From assembly GCA_900073065.1 (NCBI GenBank), contig FJOG01000014.1:305079-369078 (forward strand): a DNA stretch of 64,000 nucleotides, given 5' to 3'. Shown here in pieces: positions 44,161-56,309 of the stretch (its first letter is position 1; the number at the start of each line of letters is the position of its first letter). This stretch comes from Phialocephala subalpina (taxonomy: Eukaryota; Ascomycota; Leotiomycetes; Helotiales; Mollisiaceae). Below the pieces are notes generated by a model. The model had not been told where the DNA came from. It saw only the letters and a list, made by a program, of their open reading frames with translations, and made no database searches. Position numbers and translations under genes: made by a program.

Positions 44161-44600
44161 CTGTGCGATTGTCCCGAAGACCTTTGTGCCTTCATTCTGC
44201 TGCCACCGAGCTTGCGTCTAGCGTCACGTGGAACACCACAACACTTCAACACCACAGTTTTTGCAACCACCCACAGCCTCTTCCGTCACTCGCAAGTAGA
44301 ACTAAACTTCTTCAAATCTGTTCTAATACTCATGCCCAATTGTAAGTCTGAGAATATGCTTGAATTACTATGAACCGAGCGTTCTCGACCCCACAGCCTG
44401 CCTAGCCTCCATAATGTCCTCTAGCCTTTGCAACGACCTAAGGCTACACCCAGAACACCAAATTCTCGAGCCTGTTTTGATGGTTGAGACCATTTTTGTA
44501 ACTCATCAGCCCTGGTGAGATACTGTCAACTGGTCTTTTACTGATTCCAGTCCGGATCCAGAGCATCATGGCGATCTCCAAGGCTTCGAGCCACCCTTAG

Positions 44601-44849
44601 CAAATCCCGAAATGGGTCCCAGCAAGCAACTTCACAACTCTAGCTAATAATCACACGGTTGAAGAATTGGTGGAAAGAATCGATACATGGGAGGGGATAC
44701 AATACCCGGTCAGGGAAGATTGGCAACGGACGTTGTTGCGAGGGTTCTACAGCACAGAGGTTAATGAAATTGCAGATATCTTTGGACTGTCCTCTGAGAA
44801 AGGCCTCGGAGTCTCAGATGCCCTACAGAGCTTGTACGGCGCAGTATGA
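44601..44849 (+). CDS. Possible terminal exon of an unmodelled gene
   Basis: After an acceptor-like cccttag at 44594-44600 the frame reads QIPKWVPASNFTTL, then VEELVERIDTWEGI, DWQRTLLRGFYSTEV, IADIFGLSSEK and DALQSLYGAV before the stop at 44847-44849. The 82-residue piece has the composition of a real folded domain and a natural end. I could not find an upstream exon in matching phase. An ATG at 44414 starts a spliceable frame, but in a different phase. It may be a remnant. Confidence 0.3.
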   Translation, partial: QIPKWVPASNFTTLANNHTVEELVERIDTWEGIQYPVREDWQRTLLRGFYSTEVNEIADIFGLSSEKGLGVSDALQSLYGAV

Positions 44850-45604
44850 GACAATGAAAGTGCTTGAATCTTCTGTTCATTCGCAGTCTATCCTCCCCTC
44901 TATCATTCACCGGATATATGCAACAAATGCAACTTCGAATCACCCAACACCGCACAGAAATCTACGTCCCTACACCACCATCATCCGATCCCCTTCCACC
45001 AAGGTAGTTTCCCCAGTAGTCCAGACCCCATTGGACTACATGGCCAGGAGGTGGCCTGACGATCGGACCGTCATCTTGCGGAGGGAGAGGAAGGTTTCTC
45101 GATGGAGGTGGTGATGACCTGGTTGGGCACGGAGGAGGTGGAGTGGGAGACATTTATGGTCAGAGAACGATTAGCATTTCTCGATGTACGTGAGTAAATA
45201 GAGAATTACTTACTGCATTGAAGCACAAAGCTAGTACAGTAATTACAAGTCGGGACTATTTGTAAGTGAGGGATGGCTGTGAAGTGTAGAAGTATATTTT
45301 CTTGACCTCTCTTCGCTTAGCGAGATCTCAGGGCAATGAGAACTTCACTATCTAGAGCTTTGAAGCTCGGCATAACTGCTCACATCAGACACGTATGTAT
45401 TGGCAGACTCCTGTTGGTAGGAAAGCTTCAGGATTAGAATGTCCCAACTCGTGGTCCTTTCACATTCGAGTTCACGACCTCAAGATACCTTGAAGGCTGG
45501 TATGACTTCACACGATCTCACCGCAAACCGAATTGTACGGCACAGCTCAGGAAATTATGACAGGCTCTCCCCACGCCCCAATTGTCCATCCATTCACAAA
45601 CTAC

Positions 45605-45922
45605 TCAAACACGAAAGATATGGTCCCGAGCCACCATCACTCCACACGAATCCCGAATTGGGCGGCGCTCCACCTCCTCTTCCTCTTCCTCCTCTTCCTC
45701 TTCCTCCTCTTCTTCTTCCTCTGCCTCCTCCTCTGCCTCCTCCTCTCCTCCAGACTCCCAACCCCATCCTCGCTCCCAATGCCCATCCTCCTCTTCTCCG
45801 ACAGCAGCGGCAGGCTCTTGTGGCGGCAGCGGTGGTGGTATTGCCTCCGCAGAGGACTTTCGGCGGGTGATTCTATCCCAGAATCGACGGATCCGGGCGC
45901 ACAGCTTCTTTGCAAATGCCAT
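45605..45922 (-). CDS. Possible small acidic protein
   Basis: The 105-residue frame starts with a basic amphipathic helix (MAFAKKLCARIRRFWDRITR), then a Pro/Ala stretch, then a run of about 16 consecutive glutamates encoded by a GAG/GAA microsatellite (pyrimidine-rich on the plus strand, 45670-45755). The end is VMVARDHIFRV. The non-repetitive N-terminus is the only argument for a gene. The other strand is also open as poly-Ser, as expected for such a repeat. Confidence 0.3.
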   Translation of the reverse strand: MAFAKKLCARIRRFWDRITRRKSSAEAIPPPLPPQEPAAAVGEEEDGHWERGWGWESGGEEEAEEEAEEEEEEEEEEEEEEEEVERRPIRDSCGVMVARDHIFRV

Positions 45923-46726
45923 TTTCTATACACTTGATCAGAGACGCACGTTACAATGTACGAACGGGGCTAAGGACTTATGAATGGTATTGAGTTGGTA
46001 TTTGCTGTGAAGAATCAAGATCGGTCGAGGGAGAAGAAAGATATGGGGATTGAAAATTAAGCGAGCTTTCTTGTCGCCTTGGAAGCAGTTGATGGATTGA
46101 CAGGCATTACTTGAATCACCCCGAAAAGCTGGGACTTTGGAACCATACTCCATAATTGACAAGAATACAGCGCAGGGGATACTTTAAACACACTCTCATT
46201 ATTTGCTAGATGTCTTTCTAGATCTTCAAGGCATCATCACGCCTAAGCACAACTCTCTATATCTCTTTGGATGCTTCTCGACTTCCCTCTTCCACTTTCT
46301 TCCCAATTGACACCTCTCCAAGCAGTGAAAGTAGCTGACAAGAATCTAGAACATGTCCTCCCATATCCTGCTTCCCTCCCACGGGTTTCATCTCCTCCAC
46401 ACAGCTAGATTTACCAGCGTTTCGTCACCTTTCATATCCCCAGACTTCAGACATCCATACCCGCAGGTAATTACTGCCTGCCTTAGTCTTTCGACCATTT
46501 CTAGCGGAAGAGCTCAATGTCTGGCCCCTTCCCGCTCCAGCGCAGATACACGGCTTTTACAGCGGCTGATTGACTAGCCAACCTTTCTCGAGACCATGTC
46601 CTTCGTCCTCTTGGTCCTACAGTCGTATCCCGCCTGAGGACTCTTCCAGATATCCTTCAGTATCGCAAAACAGCGAAGGCTGCTTCAGCAAAGTCATATT
46701 CCTCAATTTCCAAGCACCAAATCTTC

Positions 46727-47924
46727 TCAAGTGTTGTTGATCGACAGAACAGACAGGTATCTCCTTAGCAGCGATTTCGGTTTATCGTTGGGCTTCGATC
46801 GATCGTAGGCCTGCTTCAAAATAACCAGCCTATCTCTCCAAAACCTGAAACTTTCAATATTCCTCTCGTCTTTAGACAATGGCTTGCACCGAGCAGCTTC
46901 CCCATCGAGATGATATTGTATCTGATTCCGCATGAACCAATCTTGTGTCTCGTTGTCCGAGGATGGAAGGAGGAGGGAGAGAGTTCGGAGCGTTTCTTCG
47001 ATCAGACCTTCGGGGTAAACATCACTGCACTCGTTAGCATCTGCAGTTTGCTCCTAATCCGAAACAGAAGACTCACCACCCAATCTGATAACTCAAGAAA
47101 GCCGCATGATGAAAAATACACAAAGTTCTCTGCGCCGGCTCCTGCCACTCTACACCCTCAACCACAGCATCCGTCCCTGTAACCTCCTCCCTGAACCTCA
47201 AATGATCGAGCAAATTACTAGTCCAAACGACTCTACACCCCATCTCCCTCTCAACCACTCTCGCACACCACCCCTTTTCAAACTTCACATCCCCTCCAAT
47301 CCCCTGCACGCCACTCTTCGCCAACCCCTCAAATGTTCCTTGAGCTCCTGTCCCGCTCTCACTAACAGCCCGACTCCTCGGACGAAACTGTCTCGCGAAT
47401 GCACCTCGAACACTTCCATCCACCCACGTCAAGGACGTTTCTCTCGTCTCGGGAGAAACGCCTTCCCAGAACGACCAAATGGGAACCATCCATCTCAGCC
47501 TCACGATGAGATCCACAATCTCCCCAACAATAACCCTCTCATCCCCCTTCGTCCCCTGCAAACTAACCTGTCCCTGTTCCCCTCTCCCATACGCAGATAT
47601 CTCAAACGTCTCCTGCAAAAACCCCTCAATCTCCTCCCTACTCCTCCCATTCCCCATCAACTCCGCTCCCTTCGTCAAATGCAAAAACCGCAATTCCTTG
47701 ATTTTGTATTTACTCCATCTATATAACGCGCCTCTGATTTCCGTTTCGATGAAAGAGAGGTATGTGTTGGGTGATTTTCGAGTGGTGTCGAAGAGGGGGC
47801 CGGGGTCGCCGAGGAAGGAGTCGAGGATTGCTACTTTGGTGAGTTGGTGGAGGGATTGGTGCCAGAGGACGGAGATGGGGTCGTGGAGGGGGTTGCGGTC
47901 GGGTACTACGGTGTAGAGAGGCAT
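46727..47924 (-). CDS. Fungal protein of unknown function (two exons)
   Basis: The model is complement(46727..47024, 47077..47924), 381 aa, with a 52-bp intron (GTGAGT, branch TGCTAAC, acceptor GCAG) in phase 2 that joins SYQIGC to DVYPEGLIEETLRTL. The C-terminal segments YPEGLIEETLRTLSLLLP and RFWRDRLVILKQAYDRSKP recall a widespread ascomycete family in which this part is followed by membrane helices. Here the protein stops soon after, with RRYLSVLSINNT. The N-terminal 280 residues are soluble, with the FIETEIRGALYRWSKYKIKEL and WMVPIWSFWEGVSPETRE stretches. No function is known. Possible C-terminal truncation relative to relatives is an impression that needs comparison. Confidence 0.7.
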
Positions 47925-50900
47925 ATTGGAGGGAGGGCGTTCATTATTCTCGTCGACGCTGGGTGTTGTATCCGGTCGCGCTGGTCGTATCGAAGTGAGG
48001 ACAGAAAAATTGAAGTGAAGAGTGAGCGGGGAAACAGGCAGATGCGGGGCCGATCGTAATCTGCCAGCAGCCTGTCTCAGAAACTCGTAGGGTAGGGAAA
48101 GAGTGACCTTCTATCGAAACACCAACGAGCGTAACACCTTCCTTTCCTATATCGTCACAACGCGAAAGAGAGAAGAAGAGAAGATAAAAATCAACAAAGC
48201 TGCACTGGGGTCCACACCAATTTATTAATCTCAATCAGCTACCTCCGGCTCCACAAGATAGCGCAGGGCTGCAGGTGCAGGCATGAGGCAGTGATGCTTG
48301 CACTATTACGTACGGCGTGTCCAGCCAATTATTCCGTACCATTTCACCCCGCCACAGGGCACCAAACGGTGCATAGCCACGCCCTCAGCCTAAGGCGTTG
48401 AAGATTCAGCCTCGAAACTTCGTTTCCTTTCCTATCATTCGTCTGTTTTCGAGAAATGTGCCTTGCAGCTCGAAAGCTCCGGATGGTTTTCTGAGACACT
48501 CCTATTTTATCAAACGTTATTTTGCCCTTTTCCATTGCCAGAAACTCGTGTGGATCGAGATCTCGTTCGTGATACCGGCATTTCGGAAATCGGGGCAAAG
48601 TGCCAAACTAGGTAGGTAAGTACGAGCATACTGTGCTGCTGACCTCGTGTCAGCTTTCCTTATTGTGCTTTCAAATCTTTGTACCTCCGTTCCACACGTT
48701 CCCCCTTTCTACCTCATCTCTTCTCTCTTTTCCTCCCTTTCGTTGTCGTCGTGTCCCATATTCTGGAGAAGATGGCATTCATGCAACTGGGAAATTGCCG
48801 GTCGCACGGTTCCAGCAGCGGCTTCAGCGGATCTGAAACGGAACGGTGCTGCGCCGTTCAGGTACCGAGACACACTGGGGCAAGACTAATTTCTTACTTC
48901 TCCACTTCTTGTTCTTTCTCTTTCTTCTTCTTGGTTGTTTTGGGACTCAATGTTCTGCTGCGAACTTCGTGCGTTTCTGGGAATGATTACGAAGCTAACT
49001 TGGTTGAAAGGAGGCAAACAAGAGGAAACAAAAGGAGAAAGGAAATGCCTTGGCGAATACGAATACGAGCTGTCTCGAAAGCTACAAAAAGAAGAGGACG
49101 AGAGACATTTCACGCAGAGCTGACGAAGAGAGTCATTGATCCAAATACTCCCACACGCGCATGATTTCCCGCTCTCTCCGGTACCCAATGACACCCACAC
49201 AAGAATCAACACTTCTCCCATGTCAGAGCAATGGCCATGTCCTAAAATGCCAACCGTCCATTATTTCACAAGCCTTCTGACACGGCTGCTCAACAAAGCA
49301 AAGTCTAGGGTATCGTGCCACCCTCTGGCAAACGCCATGCCATGCTACTCAGTGATGCTCACCCGTGTTCTGCCGTTCCAGCCTCTGATGGATTGCTGTG
49401 TGAAGTGTGCAAAAGCTTTTGAACCGCACTGATAGCTTCGACCTAGCATGGAATGGATATTTAAGTATAGAGGAGAGGAAGGGAAGCAGCGTTTTAACGC
49501 TTTCATCTAGCCAATCTATCCATCCACTGCAACCATCCACTGCAGCCTTCCCCTCTCCTATCCCTCCAGGGACTTTTTAGCATCTCTTCACTCCTATCCA
49601 GCCACCACCACTTCCAGCTCTCCAGCTCTCCAGGACCCGCGATGGTGGCTGGATGGGATATTTAAACGCTGACGGCGACCCAACACCTGTCAATACCACA
49701 CCATTCTGCGGCGGTAGGAGGCATGGTTGCGATTGTTGAGATCTTTTGTGGTGACCGATGCTAACCAACTGGTAGTCTTTGATAAGGTTGACTGATGAAA
49801 AACTAAGTAGAGAGGTTGTAGCTATAAATTTTTCACCCAATGGCGCATCTTCCCTTCAATGCATAAAGTCTGTTGCTGAGTTAGCGATACCAGCACATTT
49901 TTAACATAGTTTGAAAGGTGATGCCTCTACTTACTTGGCCACTACTCTGACATAGCGTTTGCCATGTCACTACTCACGACAATCGGACCAGTTGGGACGT
50001 CGTCATCTTGGGTCTGCATGATGTTGTCGTCGACTACTCTAGATCTCTCAAATCTGCCTTGAAGACCTAGATCGCAGGCTGACCGAGGACAGAGTACCGT
50101 TCAGAGCTACTTTCTCCTCCAATCGAACGATGCCGGCATCGGCCCAAGATGCATCCATCTAACGTGTGCCCGTGATTTGCAGCTCCCGAGACCGAAAAGA
50201 GGAGCCAATAAAAGAAGAAGGATTTCCAGGTATGGCATGGCTCTGGTGTTGATTGTAGCCCATATTTAACAGGGTATTTGCCAGGTACACTCTCCACTTT
50301 TCATGCTTTTTTGCACATCGATCTGGAGTGCCAATGGAGAAGAAGTCCAACGACTGCAGATCCACATCGAGAAGCCCAATAGCTTGGAGAGCAAGTCCAT
50401 GAATAGCCAGATTGCAAACTGAGCGATGAACGATGGCAATAACCAGCCGCCAGAGCCACCATCTTCTCCACTCGAGTACGGCCTTATTATGGGCTGAAGT
50501 AGAGCTTGATGTAGTTATTGCCAATCTGGAAGAGTGGCTTGTAGACTCTAGTCTCGATGAGGGTCACAGACCCGTGGTATAGCTAGATGATTGAAGAGCA
50601 GGTGTGCAGGTTGACCTCCTTCAGGAATGGCATCCCACAGATATTGCCGGCAGCCCAGTTTAACGAACTATGTCGACTAACTATTTCATGGCATTCTGAT
50701 GCCTTAATTCAAGACGACGATGTAGCGGCCTTGGGGACATTCGAAGGTCCAGATGTGGCTCGCTCCAACCCTCCTCGCAGATAGAGCCTACTTGTTGATG
50801 CAGAGTAAGTTCTTGTCATTGCTTCTCGCTCTTGACCGGTAAGAAGTCTCATTCACTTCTGCGCCAGACTCGGGGACAACGGTGCTGCTTTACCAACACT

Positions 50901-51515
50901 CGATCGTTCTCAGGCCAGCATCGGCTGCCGGATAGCAGAAGATTTTCGGTGACAATGTGGCTCTTCGGGATGTCCAAGCTTCTGAGGCGAACTGATATGA
51001 TCGGTATTTGTGTCGGATGGAGGGATTCCGACAATCTCTCGGCATTATTCACCAATGTCTGGACAAGATGCCAGCTCCTTGACTTCTTCGAAGGCGCACA
51101 AACTGGTGGCGTGTGCAGGCACAACAACCTTCGTAGCCTCGTTAGCCGAATACCGGCAAGGTTTGGGTCGGTTCTTGCTCTGAGGAGCGAGAGGCTTCCG
51201 TTCACCTCGTTTGAAGTACCTGCCGATGCAAAGCAAGCTCTTATCCACCTTTCTGTACTTGCGTCGGATGGAGGTGTTCAGATAGTCTCGCATTATCCAC
51301 CAATGCCTAAACAAGATGCTTGTCGGACCGATCCGAGTTGAGGACTATAAGATCTCTCCTCCACCTCGAACTGCGATGAAAGAGAACATAGAGGCTCTCA
51401 TCCACCATTTCTTGCTCTTCACCAAGATATGTAGGGGGTTGAAAGCTGCAGCAATGACTGGAAGTGCTGTGGTCGGAGTGGTCAGTTAGCTGGGTCAAGG
51501 GCCAAAGTTGTGGCA
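47925..51515. other. Gene-poor region, no supported gene
   Basis: Frames in 48633-49164 and 50159-50524 are open and in places coding-like (HRSVCNLAIHGLALQAIGLL on the minus strand at about 50375-50430), but I could not connect them. A diverged direct repeat (about 51008-51073 and 51258-51320, each with gtcggatggagg and caccaatg) is present. A minus-strand frame at 51307-51460 may belong to the next entry. Confidence 0.4.
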
Positions 51516-52035
51516 TTACTCACTGCTTCTTGTATGGGTTCTCGACAGGAGACTGTTCAATGCCATTGCGTTGTCCTCAGCTTCTAGTTGCTTTTTTATT
51601 TGAAGCTTTGTATTCGGGCTATGATCGATCGGTCTTGGCATACTCGAACTCCAATGCTCGTTCTGGTCACCCTTCAAACCATTGGTGTTTCCGACGCATG
51701 GTTGACGGTAGGTCTTGCATTCAAAGATCGAGACGAACGAGAAGTGTGCAAACCACTCCGGATATCCCTTCTCCCAATGCACGTCCTTTGCGTCGGCAAA
51801 AACAAGCATCGAAGCATCTTTACTCATTTTGTATCGAGGATCAAAGAACTTCGCATCAAGGCAATAATCGATGACGAGCTTGTTGCCAAGCTCTGGCTCA
51901 CCAAAGAAGTCATGCAATCGTCCAAAGGGACCTGCAGGTAATAGAGACCAAGTTAAGACCCCAGGAAAGGAGAAATCTGGATCCTTGTTGTCGCTCCTGC
52001 GTGGAACACTCTCTGCTTCTTCTATTTTCTCAATC
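51516..52035 (-). CDS. Possible gene or gene remnant of unknown function
   Basis: On the minus strand the frame is open from about 52035 (WIEKIEEAESVPRRSDNK) to the stop at 51516. It has strongly coding-like segments: PGVLTWSLLPAGPFGRLHDF, LGNKLVIDYCLDAKFFDPRY and YPEWFAHFSFVSIFECKTYR. No Met starts it sensibly, so it is probably an internal exon or the 3' part of a broken gene. A further minus-strand stretch at 51307-51460 ([19 protein letters not shown]) could be its continuation. It lies just downstream of the NACHT-ankyrin gene on the same strand. Family not recognised. Confidence 0.35.
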
Positions 52036-52108
52036 CAACTTCATCGACTATACCGGAAATTATGAGACAGACTAGAAAAGAATTTATTACAGTGTGTGAC
52101 TATACTAT

Positions 52109-55100
52109 TTATCGTCCCATCGAAGTTTTGCTCTGCCACTGGCGCACTACCTGGGAGTTTGCACGCTCCATAAGGCGTACGACTTCAGCATTCATAGGAT
52201 CTGCCCCGTACTCTAACAGCAGCTGCGCCGCTGGTTCATTGTGGCAGTTTACTGCTTGAAAGAGCGCCGTCCAGCCGATCTTGTCCTCCGCGTGAACGTC
52301 CGCCCCCCTTTCTAGCAGCAGTTGTGTCGTTGCTACGTGCCTCGACTCGACCGAATGGTGCAGCGCTATATCTCCGTTATTATTTCTCGCGTTGATATCC
52401 GCTCCTCTATCTAGCAATAGTCGCACTACTAACTCATGTCCATCGCGGGCTGCTCTCTGTAGTGGCGTATTTCCCCATTCGTCTTTTACATCGGTATGCG
52501 GCTCTTTGTCCAACAACGTCTGCACTACGGCCAAATGGCCGTAAGTCGCCGCCATATGGAGCGCTATCGTTCCCTCTTTATCCTGTATACTGACGTTCGC
52601 TCCGTGTTGTAATAGCAATCGTACAGCCGACACATGACCCTTCTGTGCGGCCATCGAGAGTGCCGTCCGTCCAGAGTCAGTCACCTCGTCAATGCCAACC
52701 TCCTTCTGCAGCAGCATACGCACCACCGTCTCATGCCCGTTCCATGACGCCCAATGCAGCGCCGTCCAACCACGCTGATCTTTAGCATCGCCATTCGCCC
52801 CCTTCTCTAGCAGCGATTGCACTTGTTCGTCTTGCCCGTGCCAGGCAGCGCCATGCAGCGCCGTCCACTCTGGCCCCGTCTCAAGTAGTAGCTGTACTAC
52901 CACGTCATGCTCATAGTACGCCGCAATAGCTAGTGCCGAATTTCCATGGTTATCTGTCGCGTGAACATCTGCCCCCCACTCCAGCAGCAGCTGCACCATC
53001 TTATCTTTCCCGCACCTAGCAGCAATCCACAGCACTGAATATCCACTAATGGCTTTCGTGTGGATATCTCCCCCGGCGTCTAGTAGGACCCGTGCCAGCT
53101 CTTCATTCCCGCTCCTGGCTGCAAGCCATAACGGTGTCTCACGCCCCGACTTGGTCTGCCCGTCGACAGCCGCTCCTCTCTCTAGAAGTAGCGAAACCAC
53201 AGCCTTATGCCCACTCTCGACTGCTTGGTGTAGCGCCGTATATCCGGTGGAGGTTTTGGCTGTTATGTCTGCGTTGTGATCAAGCAACACTTGCACCACA
53301 GCTTCATACCCGCGCTGAGCCGCTACATGCAGCACCCTTTGGTCGTTGTGATACTTCGTCTCAATGTCTTCGTTCTGCTGCAGCAGTATGCTGACTATGC
53401 TGGCTAGGCCAAAACGAACAGCGACCCAGAGCCCGCCAACGTTTTTCAGGCGTTCCCTGTCCCAATACCAATCCTGCAGATGTTTGGTACCGTCCCCGGC
53501 CTGAACAGAGCTTAAAAGATTGAGCCCCTTCAGGAAAAAAGTGAGAATCGACTCATGCAACTTTAGCTCTGGCTCTCCGCGCGCATGATCCCCCCAGTGA
53601 TGAGCGGCATATTCGAGCAGAGGATACTTGCCAAGGCGCGCTGAAAAATGTATGTCGTGCGTACAAGGACCTTCAGAGAAGACGTCGTATGATAGGTATG
53701 TAAGACAAGTCCTAGCAATTTCAACTTCTGGGTCATCTTTGAATATCCCTGGACCGGCACTGTTCAGGTAGTCTCTGATGGTTGGGTGGGCCAATGTCAT
53801 TGTTTCACTCTGGCGGTTGATCAGCACAAGCCCTTCGCAGTCATCCACTAAACCTTGCTCTGGGGGCTCGTATTTTCCCAATTCAGCTGCTAGAAATTTT
53901 CCTGGTCTCACAGCTAAAGCATGTTGAAGTTCTCGGATCTTCAGCGGCCTTTTAGCGAAGTAGATCCAACTCAGAATCCGTACTGCCCAGTCAGCATCCC
54001 TGCTTTTATCCTTGATTCGCTGGATAGATTTATCATAGAAGTCATTTTCTGTTGTAGGAAGCGTATCAAGAGCTTCCTCCACAAGTCCCATGGAATGCCG
54101 GCTCTGGATATAGTCCATTTGCAGGCGAGCCAGATTCAATCTGATTATATTAGTTGATTCAAAGCACCAGATACTACCCATAACCAAAATATAATGTTAT
54201 TGACATACCTATCAGATGATTTTTTGATAATGGTATCAGCCACCATTTTTCTGTTGGCTTCTTTGTTGTCGATATTGGCTATGAGCAGAGGGCTATTTCT
54301 GATCCTCCAATCCACGTACAGCTTTATATCCTCATATCGCGAACGAATGTCCACCCTAGTCGCATGATCAAGAAGGCTACGGATAGATTCAAGGTTACGG
54401 GAAGTAATAAATAATTGGAACGACAAGCCGAGTAAAGCTTTAACGAAGCTCTCCCTGTTTAGACAGCGTTTGTCATCGAGTTCGGCACACTCGTCAAGAG
54501 CATCGACTACGACGACTGTTCTGTCCAGCTCGTGTACTATTGAAGTGAGTAGATCAGTGCAGTTCGTCAGAGTAGCTGAATTAAGCTTGGGGTTCTGTTT
54601 GTCTCGATTATCCTTGACTAGTCGTAGTAGAGCCGGCTTTTGCTCGACCAATTGCCGCGTGATATTTGCGAGGAGCGTACAAGTTGTTTGTTCGCTCTGA
54701 GCATTGATATCACAGTAGACAAAAGCAATACCAACACCAGCTGTGGACACGTTCAGCTCGTTATTGTCAATTTTGCGCTGAATGTCGTCTACCACGATAG
54801 ATCTAGAAATGAATTAGCTCCCATAAAATATCTAGCGGAGACAAATTGCGTGCGTTCTGACATACGTAATAAAAGTCTTTCCAGCTCCCGCTAGATGAGA
54901 TTCATTAGCGCTGGGTACGATTTGATCTGTGATAGAGAGGATTGCTCACGGGCGCCTGGACACCAGAGCGTTGGGAAATCTCCATCCAACCAATGCTGAT
55001 AACTCTCATCGTCTAGCATCCATTTTCCTGTTCCATCCAACCTTAGCTGGCGGAGGTCGTCTTGCTTCTTGGCAAAGTCTGAACTTGATAACCAAGAGAG

Positions 55101-56309
55101 TGCTTTTTGGGTTTCCTCCTCCTGGCGCCATCTCATAATGACAAGACCTGTCTCTTGAACTACTGCCTGATCAAATTCGCTGCGAGCCTCTAGCAAGTTT
55201 TTGTCTGTGGGGGCGTCCCCTGTTGCTATGCCCTTCCCAAAGTTCTTGATAGCGGGGTCTTGAAGGTATATTATACTTGTTCGCAAAAAGTCAGTGATTG
55301 CGGCAAGAAGCTTAATCGCCTTCTCTAAAATGGAGTCCTCTAGGCTGTCGGGGTTCATTTCTCGCCACCTGTTCAAGAACTGTTGATGATCGGAAAGTTT
55401 TTCGAGCTGCTCTTGAATAGATTGTGATCGTGTATGCTCATTCATGGCCAGCTGTGTTCCCTCAGTTAGTAGTCGAATGTAGACGCGGCCTGGAGCAGAA
55501 GTATACCGAAAACACTTGGCTGAGACCATTCGCTGTGATTTTCAGAGGCAAGAATCCAGCCGCCTGATAGCCACGTTATTTCTAAACCAACAATGCCGGC
55601 AGTGCGACCTACGTCTGCGCCAAATGAGACTAGTCCTAGGGCGAAAGTCGCCACGGGATACATCTTTGCTAAGCAACTAGAAATTTTACTAGTTACGGTC
55701 TCTTTCTGCTTCTCTTGATCCTTCAGTATATTTTCTATGAATTTTCCAAAAACTTCTCCCGACTTTGAAGGATTACTACGAGCATCTGCCAAGGCTTTCT
55801 TAACCGACTCATCATCGACAGTCGGAAAAGCCTGAGACCTGCTTGCATACTTACGCAAGGTTGCTTCAAGGTTTTTGGTCGAATCCTGAAGTAATTCTTG
55901 TGCTCTGGCAACTCTTTCGCTGGGATGTCGCGACTGAAAGAAAGAGTCAAGGCGGACGCTGTCTGTTGAGAGAATCAGAAGTGCTTCATTTTTGTTTTGT
56001 GGTAATCTACATGCCTATCCAATCTTGAGGGTGACCCGCTTGAGTAACATCTTCTGATGCTGGCGCTGTATTTTGAGGTATCGTATTCTCGGTTGTCTGC
56101 TCCTTGTCCGGTTGAGCAGCATCTTCTGATGCTAGCGCTGTGTTTTGAATTACTGTATTCTCGGTCGCCTGATTCTTGTCCTCCGCAGGCTGGCTTGATC
56201 CAAGGATTTGGGGTGAGATGCTATGACCGGTCTGCTCCGAGGTCTCGTTTACCTTTCGGGTCTTCCTCCCAAATACTCGAGCCAGAAAGTTTGGCATCAT
56301 CAGAACCAT
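52109..56309 (-). CDS. NACHT-ankyrin STAND protein (fungal NLR-like)
   Basis: Exons on the minus strand: 56309-56011, 55958 to about 55507 or 55513 (end uncertain), 55451-54950, 54890-54866, 54802-54209 and 54140-52109. In order they encode a Glu/Thr/Ala-rich N-terminus with a 24-residue tandem repeat and an N-terminal helical STAND domain (MYPVATFALGLVSFGADVG). The NACHT module has P-loop GAPGAGKT, Walker B-like TVVVVDALDEC and LFITSRN. A winged-helix-like spacer with RILSWIYFAKRPLKIRELQHAL follows. Twelve ankyrin repeats then run from about 53360 to 52190. The whole P-loop lies on the 25-bp exon 54890-54866. The splice near 55510-55452 is unresolved, because the well-supported acceptor at 55452 fits only a weak donor. 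Such proteins are thought to sense non-self and trigger incompatibility or cell death; this is inferred. Confidence 0.85.

Larger units (their letters stand above)
40230..44600. other. Gene-poor region with tandem duplications and G-rich repeats
   Basis: About 4.4 kb has no supported gene. Open frames are short and without domains. A 155-bp tandem duplication (43062-43355) and a G-rich repeat tract (43905-44160) are listed separately. Confidence 0.5.

Noticed and set aside
43842..44270. Gln/Ser/Pro-rich minus-strand frame of 142 codons
   Set aside because: Its composition is dictated by the G-rich DNA repeat, and there is no domain or conserved end.
48633..49164. Several overlapping plus-strand frames, one starting MAFMQLGNCRSHG
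   Set aside because: No domain, no consistent splice pattern, and all three frames are similarly open by composition.
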